A stretch of DNA of 41,186 nt, taken from the NCBI GenBank assembly GCA_905233415.1, contig CAJOEX010000011.1:1-41186 (forward strand), written 5' to 3'. A program made the position numbers and the translations under genes. The notes under the pieces are model-generated. The model saw only the letters and a program-made list of their open reading frames with translations. It was not told the DNA's origin and ran no database searches. The first letter of the stretch is position 1. Each line of letters begins with the position of its first letter. Source of the stretch: Paludibacteraceae bacterium (lineage in GTDB: Bacteria; Bacteroidota; Bacteroidia; Bacteroidales; Paludibacteraceae). Of this stretch, positions 1 through 7,285 are shown one piece after another.

Positions 1-237
1 CAGGCGGCGCAGAGTGGTGCATCCACGACATATGACGAAGGAGGAGGTGTAGTGCGTGCGAACCAGTCCGGCATCAGAAAATGGGGTGGTGAAGGCGGCG
101 GCAGTGGTGAACCCGGTGACTGGCACGAACCGTACGAAAGCCCGATTGGGGATGGAATGTGGGCGTTATTAGCATTCGTGGCAGGGTATGCGGTATTCCG
201 CACGCGCCGCCAAAGCGTTAAAGTGTTAAAGAGTTAA
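1..237 (+). CDS. C-terminal end of a secreted protein with a sorting-type tail (partial)
   Basis: The frame is open from the first base of the window, so this is the 3' end of a longer gene, not a short gene starting at the GTG at 52. The visible 78 residues are low in complexity, rich in Gly and Ser (GGG, GGSGEPG). They finish with a tripartite tail: a P-I-G-D-G turn, about 15 hydrophobic residues (MWALLAFVAGYAVF), then a basic cluster (RTRRQ). This layout (Pro-Ile-Gly/Asp motif, membrane helix, Arg-rich end) resembles the C-terminal sorting signals of Bacteroidota described as PID-CTERM or exosortase-like, which are cut and anchored at the envelope. The catalytic or binding part lies outside the window, so no function can be given. 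A strong terminator follows 10 bp after the stop. Confidence 0.7.
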   Translation, partial: QAAQSGASTTYDEGGGVVRANQSGIRKWGGEGGGSGEPGDWHEPYESPIGDGMWALLAFVAGYAVFRTRRQSVKVLKS

Positions 238-247
238 AATGGATGGA

Positions 248-275
248 GAAAAATCGCATGAAAGTGCGATTTTTC
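248..275. terminator. Bidirectional intrinsic terminator
   Basis: A perfect 11-bp stem (GAAAAATCGCA at 248-258 pairing with TGCGATTTTTC at 265-275) closes a 6-nt loop. The T-run in the right arm serves the plus-strand gene ending at 237, and the A-run in the left arm serves the minus-strand operon ending at 308. It separates two convergent transcripts. Confidence 0.85.
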
Positions 276-307
276 TTGTGTCAAAACAGAGGTCAAAGGT
301 CCGATAA

Positions 308-1828
308 TCAGATTCCGAAATCGGTGGCGGTGAGGCGGGCGGATTTGGTATGGCGCCAGATGCGGAGATTGTTCTGCCAATCGGTTTCGTTGCGGTAAGG
401 ACGCTTGTGATAAAGATGCAACAGTGGCGTACCGTAACGCAATTGAATGCCGTGAATACCGGCATTTTCGAGACGCTGTCCGAACTCGCGGTCTTCCGCG
501 CCATAGCGCATACGCGAATCAAAACCGTGCGCCTGAAGGATGTATTCCCGCCACGTGGAAACGTTGCCGCCGTTCCAACTGGCATTTGCAGGGGTAAGAG
601 CGTTGAGCAGAGCGCACAAGAAACTATTGCGCCAGAGTTTAGACAGTTTCCAGTTCCATCTTACACCGTGACGGCGCAGCCAAGAGATAGAAAAGGCGTT
701 GCCGGATTGAATGTCCTGTTTGGTGAGCGCATGACTAAGTGCTTCCGGAAGAAGAATGGCACCACCTGAAACAAAATAATTCCTACGTGCGTGGCGGTAG
801 TGCTGACTGACGAAATCACGCCGCGGGATGAGGTCATGGTCCATGAAAATGAGGTAGTCAGCCGTGGTTGCCTGCACAGCGGCATTAAGAATAGTTGTCT
901 TGCGGAAGCCGTCGTCTTCGTGCCAAACGTGTTTGAGGGGCAGGATTGCGGAATATTGGTCAATCAGGGCTTTTGTTCGGTTGTCAGAACCGTCATCGGC
1001 AATGATTATTTCTTTCGGCTGATGGGTTTGCACCTGCAGCCCCCAGAGGACTTTTTCGAGGTATTCGGGATTATTGTAGGTGGAAATGATAACGCCGACG
1101 GAGAATGTGTCGTCCGTGACAAAATGCTCGTGCGGATGATGCGCCCAAAAGCGTTTCCGGGCGGCAAGAGTCCATCGGAGTGCCTGTTCGGGATTGATAT
1201 GCCGTGCTTTGGCGTACTCGGCACAGAGAATTTCAAAGAAATCACGTTTGCCCCAAAGCCTGCAGAAGTTCCGGCAACCGGCTTTTGGTGAAACCTTGCC
1301 AAAGCGGAGACGGTTGATGTCAACAAGTTGGAAGCGGGAAGTGAGACCGTTGGCGTTGTGAGAATCTGGAATGTGGTCGTAGAGGATGTTGCCGGGAGAA
1401 TAGTCAAGGTGCAAAACGCCGGATTCGTGAAGAAGGGCGGAAAAGCGGGCAAAGTCCCGAATGAGGCCTTCCTTGCCGGCGATATTTCCGTCTCGGAAGT
1501 CGTAAAACGTGTGTTGGAGCGGGCTGGCAACAGTAACGAGATAGGATTCATCCCATCGGGATGGGATAAATGCAACCGGCTCGGGAGTAGGGATATTGAG
1601 TTCAAGCAAGCGCAAAGCGTTTTCGTAAGCACGCCGGGCTTTTGGTTTGCGGACAAGATAGGGGAGTTTGTTCCACCATTTCGTCGGACAGAAACGTTTG
1701 ACGCAAAAACCATCCATTAAACGGATTTGGTTACGTTCCTCGTAGATGATTTCGCCTTGCTGCGTAAAGGTTTTCGGCAGTTTTTCAAGCCAGCCGCGCA
1801 AATGCTCATATTTTGGATTGATAGTCAA
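308..1828 (-). CDS. WaaP-like lipopolysaccharide kinase fused to a family 2 glycosyltransferase
   Basis: The 506-residue protein has two domains. Residues 1-235 are a Kdo/heptose-kinase-like fold (WaaP/InaA type): an ATP-site lysine in VKRF (K44), a catalytic loop H140-L-D-Y-S-P-G-N147 and a metal-binding VDIN at 169-172. Residues 243-506 are a GT-A family 2 transferase: VGVIISTYNN, the nucleotide-site DDGS near 278, an acceptor/metal DHD at 330-332, and GAEDREF near 443-449 holding the likely catalytic base. The first domain should phosphorylate an inner-core LPS sugar and the second add a sugar, both at the cytoplasmic face of the inner membrane. The start is TTG at 1828, two bases after the stop of the upstream GT9 fragment; the next ATG would cut into the conserved N-terminus (INPKYEHL). 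In relatives these domains are usually separate genes. Last gene of its operon. Domain calls are firm, substrates inferred. Confidence 0.85.
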   Translation of the reverse strand: MTINPKYEHLRGWLEKLPKTFTQQGEIIYEERNQIRLMDGFCVKRFCPTKWWNKLPYLVRKPKARRAYENALRLLELNIPTPEPVAFIPSRWDESYLVTVASPLQHTFYDFRDGNIAGKEGLIRDFARFSALLHESGVLHLDYSPGNILYDHIPDSHNANGLTSRFQLVDINRLRFGKVSPKAGCRNFCRLWGKRDFFEILCAEYAKARHINPEQALRWTLAARKRFWAHHPHEHFVTDDTFSVGVIISTYNNPEYLEKVLWGLQVQTHQPKEIIIADDGSDNRTKALIDQYSAILPLKHVWHEDDGFRKTTILNAAVQATTADYLIFMDHDLIPRRDFVSQHYRHARRNYFVSGGAILLPEALSHALTKQDIQSGNAFSISWLRRHGVRWNWKLSKLWRNSFLCALLNALTPANASWNGGNVSTWREYILQAHGFDSRMRYGAEDREFGQRLENAGIHGIQLRYGTPLLHLYHKRPYRNETDWQNNLRIWRHTKSARLTATDFGI

Positions 1829-1829
1829 G

Positions 1830-2327
1830 TTATTGTTTTTTCAAGGCTGTTATTATTTGTTCGGGGGCGATGTTCAGGCAACGATAATCGCCGAAACGGC
1901 AGGTTTTGTTGCCATAAATGGAACATGGACGGCAAGGCAGGTCGAGCTGAATGCAGTCTTCCGGCTTTTGTCCGACGCCGAGGAAACCGGCTTTCGGATG
2001 TGTTGCGCCCCAAATGCTGACAACACGTGTGCCGACCAGCGAGGCGAGGTGCATGTTCCCGGAATCCATAGTGAGCATAACGCGCAAGGTACGGATAAGC
2101 GCCAATTCTTCGGCAAGCGACATCTTGCCCGCAACGGACGTGGTATTGGGATATTTGGAAGCCCAACTTTCAAGAATGTCTGTTTCCGCTTTGCTGCCGC
2201 CGAAGAGGTAAACCGGTTCTCCGGTTCGGCTTATGGACGCGATAACGGATTCCATCCGCTCCAAAGGATAGATTTTACCCTTGTGTGCCGCGAAAGGCGC
2301 AATTCCTATGCCGTTTCTTTCATCCAT
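1830..2327 (-). CDS. C-terminal (donor-binding) half of a heptosyltransferase-type GT9 protein
   Basis: This 165-residue ORF contains only the second Rossmann domain of a family 9 glycosyltransferase (WaaC/WaaF type). It opens with GIGIAPFAAHKGKIYP, has a nucleotide-sugar loop FGGSKAE near 42-48, and the family signature D88-S-G-N-M-H-L-A followed by SIWGATHPKAGF. A Cys-rich end (C125, C132, C135, C143, C150) is also seen in Bacteroidota members. The N-terminal acceptor domain is encoded by the next ORF upstream (2353-2784), in another frame. The two together give 308 residues against about 340 for an intact enzyme, so roughly 25-35 linker residues are missing. The frame is closed upstream by a TAG before the ATG at 2327. 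Either the gene is broken, or the enzyme is made as two chains. The domain identity is firm; activity is unknown. Confidence 0.75.
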   Translation of the reverse strand: MDERNGIGIAPFAAHKGKIYPLERMESVIASISRTGEPVYLFGGSKAETDILESWASKYPNTTSVAGKMSLAEELALIRTLRVMLTMDSGNMHLASLVGTRVVSIWGATHPKAGFLGVGQKPEDCIQLDLPCRPCSIYGNKTCRFGDYRCLNIAPEQIITALKKQ

Positions 2328-2341
2328 TTGCTTTGACTAAA

Positions 2342-2374
2342 TTATGTTGTGATTATGTTATGCTTAGGTTAAGA
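2342..2374. repeat. 11-bp degenerate tandem repeat at the GT9 break
   Basis: Three consecutive 11-bp units, TTATGTTGTGA (2342-2352), TTATGTTATGC (2353-2363) and TTAGGTTAAGA (2364-2374), share TTA.GTT. On the minus strand two units end in TAA and one in TCA preceded by similar A/T-rich text; because 11 is not a multiple of 3, neighbouring units place stop codons in different frames. The repeat encodes the last residues of the GT9 N-terminal ORF and the short gap before the C-terminal ORF. Confidence 0.6.
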
Positions 2375-2784
2375 ATATGACGGTATTTTTCGGGCATCGG
2401 AGTGAGGGGCTGCCTGTTGTGATTGAAACGGCATGTGAGCCACCATTTGGCAAGGCGGTCTTTGGACATGACGGAAACCTTTTTTCCGGCAAGCCGGAAA
2501 CGGAAGTCCAAGTAACGGCTGCGGAGCACATTGTGGCAGTCAATGATGGTGTCGAACTGCCGGAAATGGATGTCCTGCAGGAGCTTGTTGAGTCCTTTGA
2601 TGCCTTTGTGACGGCCTTTGAGGTCTGCACCGAAGAAGTTTCTACCTTCAAAAAGCGGAGCAAATCGAGCCTGCGAAAGCACCGTGATTGCAACGTCCGA
2701 AGGCATTCGGATATCCTTCAGCACAGCTGCAAGCATGGCTACATCGCCTAAAGCCGAGAACCGTATGACAAGGACCTGTTTCAC
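2353..2784 (-). CDS. N-terminal (acceptor-binding) half of a heptosyltransferase-type GT9 protein
   Basis: The 143-residue ORF is the first domain of a family 9 glycosyltransferase: it starts KQVLVIRFSALGDVAML, the hallmark beta-strand/loop of heptosyltransferases, and continues with the conserved ADLKGRHKG and DCHNVLRS segments. It ends just after PEKYRHILNL, where an intact enzyme would enter the interdomain linker, with the tail S-I-T encoded by an 11-bp repeat. The ATG at 2784 overlaps the TGA of the DUF4254 gene (ATGA), so translation is coupled. The DUF4254-GT9-WaaP order is a familiar LPS core cluster in Bacteroidota, which supports a role in adding an inner-core sugar to LPS. Whether it still works without a covalently linked donor domain cannot be read from sequence. 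Confidence 0.75.
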   Translation of the reverse strand: MKQVLVIRFSALGDVAMLAAVLKDIRMPSDVAITVLSQARFAPLFEGRNFFGADLKGRHKGIKGLNKLLQDIHFRQFDTIIDCHNVLRSRYLDFRFRLAGKKVSVMSKDRLAKWWLTCRFNHNRQPLTPMPEKYRHILNLSIT

Positions 2785-3389
2785 TTCTTATTGGCGTAAA
2801 GAACCGGATTGAGGGTCGGGTCGTTGTACATTTTCATCTGGCGATAAACCTTCATGACGCGTGTTCCGTCCGCATAGTCCGCCAAAAGTTGGGTGATAGA
2901 GGTGGTCATGTCGGAAAGCTGCTCCTTGAGGACTGCCATTTTTGCGACGCATTTGTCGTGCTGTTCGGGCGAGACGTCGGTTCTGTCGACTTGTTCCTGC
3001 ATGTGCCAAAGTTTGACATGCAATATGGAAAGACGGTCAATCGCCCAAGCCGGACTTTCGGTATTAATGCGGGCATCGGCTTTGGGAGTGATGTTGTGGA
3101 ACTGCTCCCAGAAATAGGAATCAATCCGCTCAACAAGGTCTGTGCGGTCCTGATTGCTACGGTCGATGCGACGTTTGAGGGCAAGCGCTTCAACAGGGTC
3201 GATTTGCGGGTCACGGATGATGTCCTCCAAATGCCATTGGACAACATCAATCCAGTTCTTGAGATAGAGGTCTGCCTCGATAGTGCCCTGTTTGTAAGGG
3301 TTTTGAATGGGTGCGTCGACGTTGTCGGTCTTGTGGTAGTCTTTGACCGCTTGCGCAAAAATGGTGTTAGCAGATGTTACGAAATTCAT
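2781..3389 (-). CDS. DUF4254 family protein
   Basis: The 202-residue protein is soluble, mostly helical, and has no signal peptide or membrane segment. It matches the DUF4254 family by its N-terminal ANTIFAQAV, the central WHLEDIIRDP motif and the late DRLSILHVKLWHM segment. Family members sit next to heptosyltransferase-like GT9 genes in many Bacteroidota, as here, and are presumed to take part in LPS core or related glycan synthesis, but no biochemical activity is known to me. The gene begins 1 bp after the upstream barrel gene stops and overlaps the GT9 start by four bases, so it is embedded in the envelope operon. Confidence 0.85.
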   Translation of the reverse strand: MNFVTSANTIFAQAVKDYHKTDNVDAPIQNPYKQGTIEADLYLKNWIDVVQWHLEDIIRDPQIDPVEALALKRRIDRSNQDRTDLVERIDSYFWEQFHNITPKADARINTESPAWAIDRLSILHVKLWHMQEQVDRTDVSPEQHDKCVAKMAVLKEQLSDMTTSITQLLADYADGTRVMKVYRQMKMYNDPTLNPVLYANKK

Positions 3390-3390
3390 A

Positions 3391-4833
3391 TTAGTATGAT
3401 TTGATTAGTCCTTGTTTGGTGATAGTAAACAGGCAGCCGTAGGAGGTGCCGAACCGAGTTCCGAAATCCGATGAGAAAGCAAAGCCAAACTCCAAGTCCC
3501 AAGCCTTCGGGACACGTTTCTTTACTTCAAGCAGCAAGGTTGTGTTGGTTGTCTGTGAGGGATTGTTGTAGGTGCCATAATAGGTGGCAATTGATTCAAT
3601 GACGCGGTAGCGGAAGCCGAAAATGTCGCCCCGGACGCCTGCAAAGTGGGCAGAGACGCGGTTGTCGTCAAGACTGAGGAAAGGCGAGCCGATGATGTTG
3701 CCGTAGTAGGTCCAGCCCTGCCGGTAAATGCTGTTGTTGAAGTAATTGTCGTTGCCGCCATACACACAGCCGTCGCGGTCGTGGAAGGGGCCGGATTGGT
3801 CGGTTGTGTGAAGGTATTCGTAAGTGAAACCGCTGATGTACGGCCAGCGTGTCTGGGTCACATTCACACCCCATAATCCGTCCTTGTTGTTCATGCCGAA
3901 CCCGATGATTTTGGTCGGGCCATCTTCGTTGATATATTGCCAATAGGTGGTCACTTTCCAACCATCGCCTTTGACATCGAGTGCAAGTTGCTGAAAGCCG
4001 ATGTGGTTGCCCTGGGCATTGAGTTTATCGTTTTCGGAAGAACCGCCTTTGCGCTCCAGAAAAGCATTCATAAAGGCCGCGAAATCGTTGCCGAGATCGC
4101 CGTATTGGGCAGAGTAGCCTCCCCATTGGGCGACATGGTGAAACTCGTAACTGATGTTTACGGGCAGTTTGCCACCCAATCGTCCGCCGACGAATTTGTG
4201 GTGGAAGAGAGTGCCCTTGACAAATGTGTTATTGTCTGCAAGCCAGCCGTGCGTGATGCCACCTTTGAACTCAAAATAACCAAAAAGTCCCGGAAAGGCG
4301 GTCCAGTTGTCAATGCCGATGCTTATGCGCGGAATCGGATGGGCGTTGTTGGAGAGGAGAATACTTCCGCTTGTCAATTGCGAATCTCCTGCGCCGATAT
4401 AAACCGGATGAATGCCGGCTGTGATGTCAATTATATAAAGCCGGACATGTGCATATAGCTCACGGAAATAGCCTGTGATGGAGGCTTTTCTGTCAGGCGT
4501 CATGTAGGCGTACTGTTGCGGGAACTGCGCGCGGGCAGTAAGGACAACGGCTCCGTCATAGTCAAACCAACGGGTCGGACACGTGGCAGGTTTGAGGATG
4601 CCGAGCGAGAAGTTCAGACTGTGCGGAAGTGATGAAATATTGCCGTTAGTGTTGGTGTAGAGCAGGGTAGGCGCCTGATTTCCTGTGGAAGTCAGGAGAC
4701 TGAATTCGCCGAAGTAGTGGACCGCTTCGCTGTTGGAAGTTGAGCTGTCGTTGGAAATCGGCAACGACCACCAGTTCCACGCAGAAGCGGGAATTGCGAG
4801 GCAGAGACACAATATGGCGAGCAGTTTATTCAA
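3391..4833 (-). CDS. Wzi-like capsule assembly outer-membrane beta-barrel
   Basis: The 480-residue protein has a clean signal peptide ([18 protein letters not shown]) followed by a mature region full of alternating aromatic and polar residues typical of beta-strands (HYFGEFSLL, YAHVRLYIIDITAG, GLFGYFEFKGGI, GFRYRVIESIATYY). It ends with an aromatic-containing segment rather than the classic terminal Phe. Overall it fits the Cap_assem_Wzi family (lectin-like outer-membrane barrels that hold capsular polysaccharide at the surface), which has this length in Bacteroidota. The start codon overlaps the end of the Kelch lipoprotein gene by 8 bp, so the two are probably made together. Its place among LPS genes suggests surface-glycan attachment. 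Barrel nature is clear; the Wzi assignment is by recognition and less certain. Confidence 0.7.
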   Translation of the reverse strand: MNKLLAILCLCLAIPASAWNWWSLPISNDSSTSNSEAVHYFGEFSLLTSTGNQAPTLLYTNTNGNISSLPHSLNFSLGILKPATCPTRWFDYDGAVVLTARAQFPQQYAYMTPDRKASITGYFRELYAHVRLYIIDITAGIHPVYIGAGDSQLTSGSILLSNNAHPIPRISIGIDNWTAFPGLFGYFEFKGGITHGWLADNNTFVKGTLFHHKFVGGRLGGKLPVNISYEFHHVAQWGGYSAQYGDLGNDFAAFMNAFLERKGGSSENDKLNAQGNHIGFQQLALDVKGDGWKVTTYWQYINEDGPTKIIGFGMNNKDGLWGVNVTQTRWPYISGFTYEYLHTTDQSGPFHDRDGCVYGGNDNYFNNSIYRQGWTYYGNIIGSPFLSLDDNRVSAHFAGVRGDIFGFRYRVIESIATYYGTYNNPSQTTNTTLLLEVKKRVPKAWDLEFGFAFSSDFGTRFGTSYGCLFTITKQGLIKSY

Positions 4834-5803
4834 GGCGGTAGAGTTTGTTTATAGGTTTGCCGCAGGCATCTTCGCCCAGACCGAAATAGACTATGCCGTC
4901 AATAGTGAAGGCGATTTGGTTTTCCGCATGTCCGCATGGCATTTTGCCAACCGCCCACGAGTCGGTTGCGGGATGGTAACGCAAGTAGGTGTCAAAGACT
5001 TCTCCGCCGGATATATCTCCGCCGAAATAACGTCCGCCAAAGAGATAAACATGGTCATCAGTGGCGGTGCAGGCACTGAATTCGCGACCTTTTCCCGGAA
5101 TGTCTTTGCGTGAAGTCCATTGGTTGTCAGGCAGTGTGACCATAAACCAGTCGCGGAGATTCTTGCTGTTGAAGCCGGTACCGAAATAAAGAACGTTTGC
5201 GCAAACAGCTCCTTTGCAGCCGAAAGCCCGTGGCAGGGCGTTATCTGCTTCCGGAAGTTGCGACCACGTGTCGGTTGCGATAGTGTAACGCCATACTTCC
5301 TTTTGCTGGGCGTGGCCGCAACCGTAAAGTGCGTATATATCTTTTCCGATTACAGCCAATGTTGCGGCAACGGTGTTCTGATTTGGGAAGTTCGCAAGAC
5401 GTTTCCATTGGCTGTTTGCAGGCGTAAAGCGCCACCAGTCGCGCTGGTAGGCACTGTCGTTGTAGGCGTGCCTGGCAGAGTAGCCGAGACCGAGATAGAG
5501 CGCGTCATCCACCGCGGTTATAGCCGCATTTACACGTGCTTTGAGTGGTGTAGCACCAAGAGTAGTCCATGTGTCTTGGGCAGGGTCGTACTGCCAAAGG
5601 TCATTGCGGAACACTCCTGCCGAATCGCGTCCGCCAAAGGCGTAGGCTTTTCCGTTGAGTACGGTTGCGCAGGCACTTGCCCGACCAGCCGGCAACGAAG
5701 CACAGGACACCCAACAATCATCCACTTGCGGAGGGTCCGTAGCGCAGGAAGCAAGCAAAACAAGCAGGCAGATTATATAAACAACGAATGACTTATTCGA
5801 CAT
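4826..5803 (-). CDS. Kelch-repeat lipoprotein
   Basis: A 325-residue lipoprotein: hydrophobic signal then L-L-A-S-C with the lipidated Cys at 20. From residue 30 on there are about five or six Kelch blades, each carrying the usual hydrophobic strand, a GG or GxG pair and a spaced Tyr...Trp (for example YAFGGRDS...[23 protein letters not shown]...YHPATDSW), giving a beta-propeller in the galactose-oxidase central-domain style. Such periplasmic or surface propellers bind glycans or proteins; no catalytic motif is seen. It overlaps lptB by 11 bp upstream and the Wzi-like gene by 8 bp downstream, so it is likely to be a partner of the surface barrel. Specific ligand unknown. Confidence 0.8.
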   Translation of the reverse strand: MSNKSFVVYIICLLVLLASCATDPPQVDDCWVSCASLPAGRASACATVLNGKAYAFGGRDSAGVFRNDLWQYDPAQDTWTTLGATPLKARVNAAITAVDDALYLGLGYSARHAYNDSAYQRDWWRFTPANSQWKRLANFPNQNTVAATLAVIGKDIYALYGCGHAQQKEVWRYTIATDTWSQLPEADNALPRAFGCKGAVCANVLYFGTGFNSKNLRDWFMVTLPDNQWTSRKDIPGKGREFSACTATDDHVYLFGGRYFGGDISGGEVFDTYLRYHPATDSWAVGKMPCGHAENQIAFTIDGIVYFGLGEDACGKPINKLYRLE

Positions 5804-6536
5804 GTGTTTTCTTCTTCAACTCAAAGTCGCGGCCGAGATAGTTCTTGCGTACAACGGGGTTAGCCGCAAGTTCTTCGGGTGTGCCGTGGAACAGGATTCT
5901 GCCTTCAAAAAGCAGATAGGCGCGGTCGGTAATCATGAGCGTTTCGTCTACATTGTGGTCGGTGATAAGAATGCCGATATTCTTGGTTTTGAGCCGCCAT
6001 ACAACATCCTGAATCTCCTGCACGGCAATAGGATCTACACCGGCAAACGGTTCGTCCAGCATGACAAACTTCGGTTCGATGGCAAGGCAGCGTGCAATCT
6101 CCGTGCGTCGCCGTTCTCCGCCGGAAAGCCGGTCACCGAGGTTGTGGCGGACATGGTTGAGATTGAACTCTTGAATGAGCTGTTCTACCTTCTGCTCCTG
6201 ATATTCTTTGGAGAACTTGGTCATTTCGAGCACGGCACGGATATTGTCCTCAACGGAGAGTTTGCGGAATACACTGGCTTCCTGCGGAAGGTAGCCGATG
6301 CCCATTTGTGCACGCTTGTACATCGGAAGTCCGGTAATATCCTCGTCATTGAGGAAAATCTTGCCGTTGTTGGACGTAATCAGCCCGACCGTCATATAGA
6401 ACGTAGTGGTTTTGCCTGCTCCGTTAGGACCAAGCAGACCGACAATCTCACCTTGTTCCAGTTGAATACTTACGTCATTGACGACGGTGCGTTTGCCGTA
6501 TTTTTTGATTAAATGTTCGGTTCTCAGTTTATCCAT
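5793..6536 (-). CDS. lptB: LPS export ABC transporter ATP-binding protein LptB
   Basis: A 247-residue ABC ATPase with Walker [11 protein letters not shown]-loop YLPQEAS, signature [13 protein letters not shown], Walker [11 protein letters not shown] and switch histidine ITDHN. The N-terminal [16 protein letters not shown] and the [12 protein letters not shown] segment are the LptB pattern; LptB powers LPS extraction by LptFG at the inner membrane. LptFG, LptC and LptA are not in this window. The start is the ATG at 6536, which overlaps xth by 13 bp; an in-frame TTG at 6551 would add only five unconserved residues. The placement between xth and a Kelch lipoprotein in an envelope operon fits LPS transport. 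Confidence 0.93.
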   Translation of the reverse strand: MDKLRTEHLIKKYGKRTVVNDVSIQLEQGEIVGLLGPNGAGKTTTFYMTVGLITSNNGKIFLNDEDITGLPMYKRAQMGIGYLPQEASVFRKLSVEDNIRAVLEMTKFSKEYQEQKVEQLIQEFNLNHVRHNLGDRLSGGERRRTEIARCLAIEPKFVMLDEPFAGVDPIAVQEIQDVVWRLKTKNIGILITDHNVDETLMITDRAYLLFEGRILFHGTPEELAANPVVRKNYLGRDFELKKKTHVE

Positions 6537-7285
6537 AATCCGACGGGGCAATGGTCGCTGTGTACGACCTCATTGAATATTCTTGCGTTATAGACGCGAT
6601 GCTGCAGCGGTTCGGTGACCCATTCGTAATCGATGCGCCAACCGGCATTGTTAGCCCGTGCTCCGGCGCGGTACGACCACCAACTGTATTTTTCGGGCGA
6701 TTTGTCAAACAGGCGAAACGTGTCCACCAGTCCGCTTGCCTCCCAGCGGTCCATCCATTCACGTTCTTCGGGCAGAAAGCCGCTGACTCCGATTTGTCGT
6801 TCGGGGTGGTTGATATCAATTGGCTTGTGACAAATATTGTAATCGCCGCATATGACGAGGTTCGGACGTTCTTTGCGGAGATCTTGAATCCACAAGAGGA
6901 AATCTTCAAGGAACTCCATTTTGAACTCCTGCCGGATATCTCCTGTGGTGCCGCTCGGGATATAAACATCCACGATGGTGAGGTCTCCGAAATCGGCGCG
7001 CAATACCCGTCCCTCGCTGTCATAGCGGGGCATATTCATGCCTGCGACAACCTTGTCGGGTTCAGTACGGGTGAAGATACACACCCCTGAATAACCTTTC
7101 TTCTGTGCGGAGTGGATATAACTATGATATCCCATTTCCTGCAGCGTCAGCACATCAATCTGCTCAGGCTGCGCTTTGGATTCCTGAATACAGAACACGT
7201 CCGGCTGCTCGTCTTTCAGCCATTCAAACAGCCCTTTCGCAATCGCGCTGCGAATGCCGTTTACATTATACGAAATGATTTTCAT
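6524..7285 (-). CDS. xth: Exodeoxyribonuclease III
   Basis: The 253-residue protein has the full Xth/ExoA endonuclease-exonuclease-phosphatase fold: [14 protein letters not shown], the metal-ligand glutamate in QESKAQ, a catalytic [16 protein letters not shown] near the end and the catalytic histidine in HSDHCP. It acts as AP endonuclease and 3'-5' exonuclease in base-excision repair in the cytoplasm. Length and motifs are complete. The ATG at 7285 overlaps the stop of the M6 protease (ATGA), and its 3' end overlaps lptB, so a DNA repair gene is built into an envelope operon. Confidence 0.95.
   Translation of the reverse strand: MKIISYNVNGIRSAIAKGLFEWLKDEQPDVFCIQESKAQPEQIDVLTLQEMGYHSYIHSAQKKGYSGVCIFTRTEPDKVVAGMNMPRYDSEGRVLRADFGDLTIVDVYIPSGTTGDIRQEFKMEFLEDFLLWIQDLRKERPNLVICGDYNICHKPIDINHPERQIGVSGFLPEEREWMDRWEASGLVDTFRLFDKSPEKYSWWSYRAGARANNAGWRIDYEWVTEPLQHRVYNARIFNEVVHSDHCPVGLWIN

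Noticed and set aside
2327..2355. Programmed frameshift joining the two GT9 ORFs
   Set aside because: The upstream frame is closed by TAA at 2355-2353 and the downstream frame by TAG before its ATG, with 25 bases between; a single slip could not join them without stops.
6537..6551. Longer LptB start at TTG 6551
   Set aside because: Adds five residues without similarity to LptB and further overlap with xth; the ATG at 6536 fits the family.
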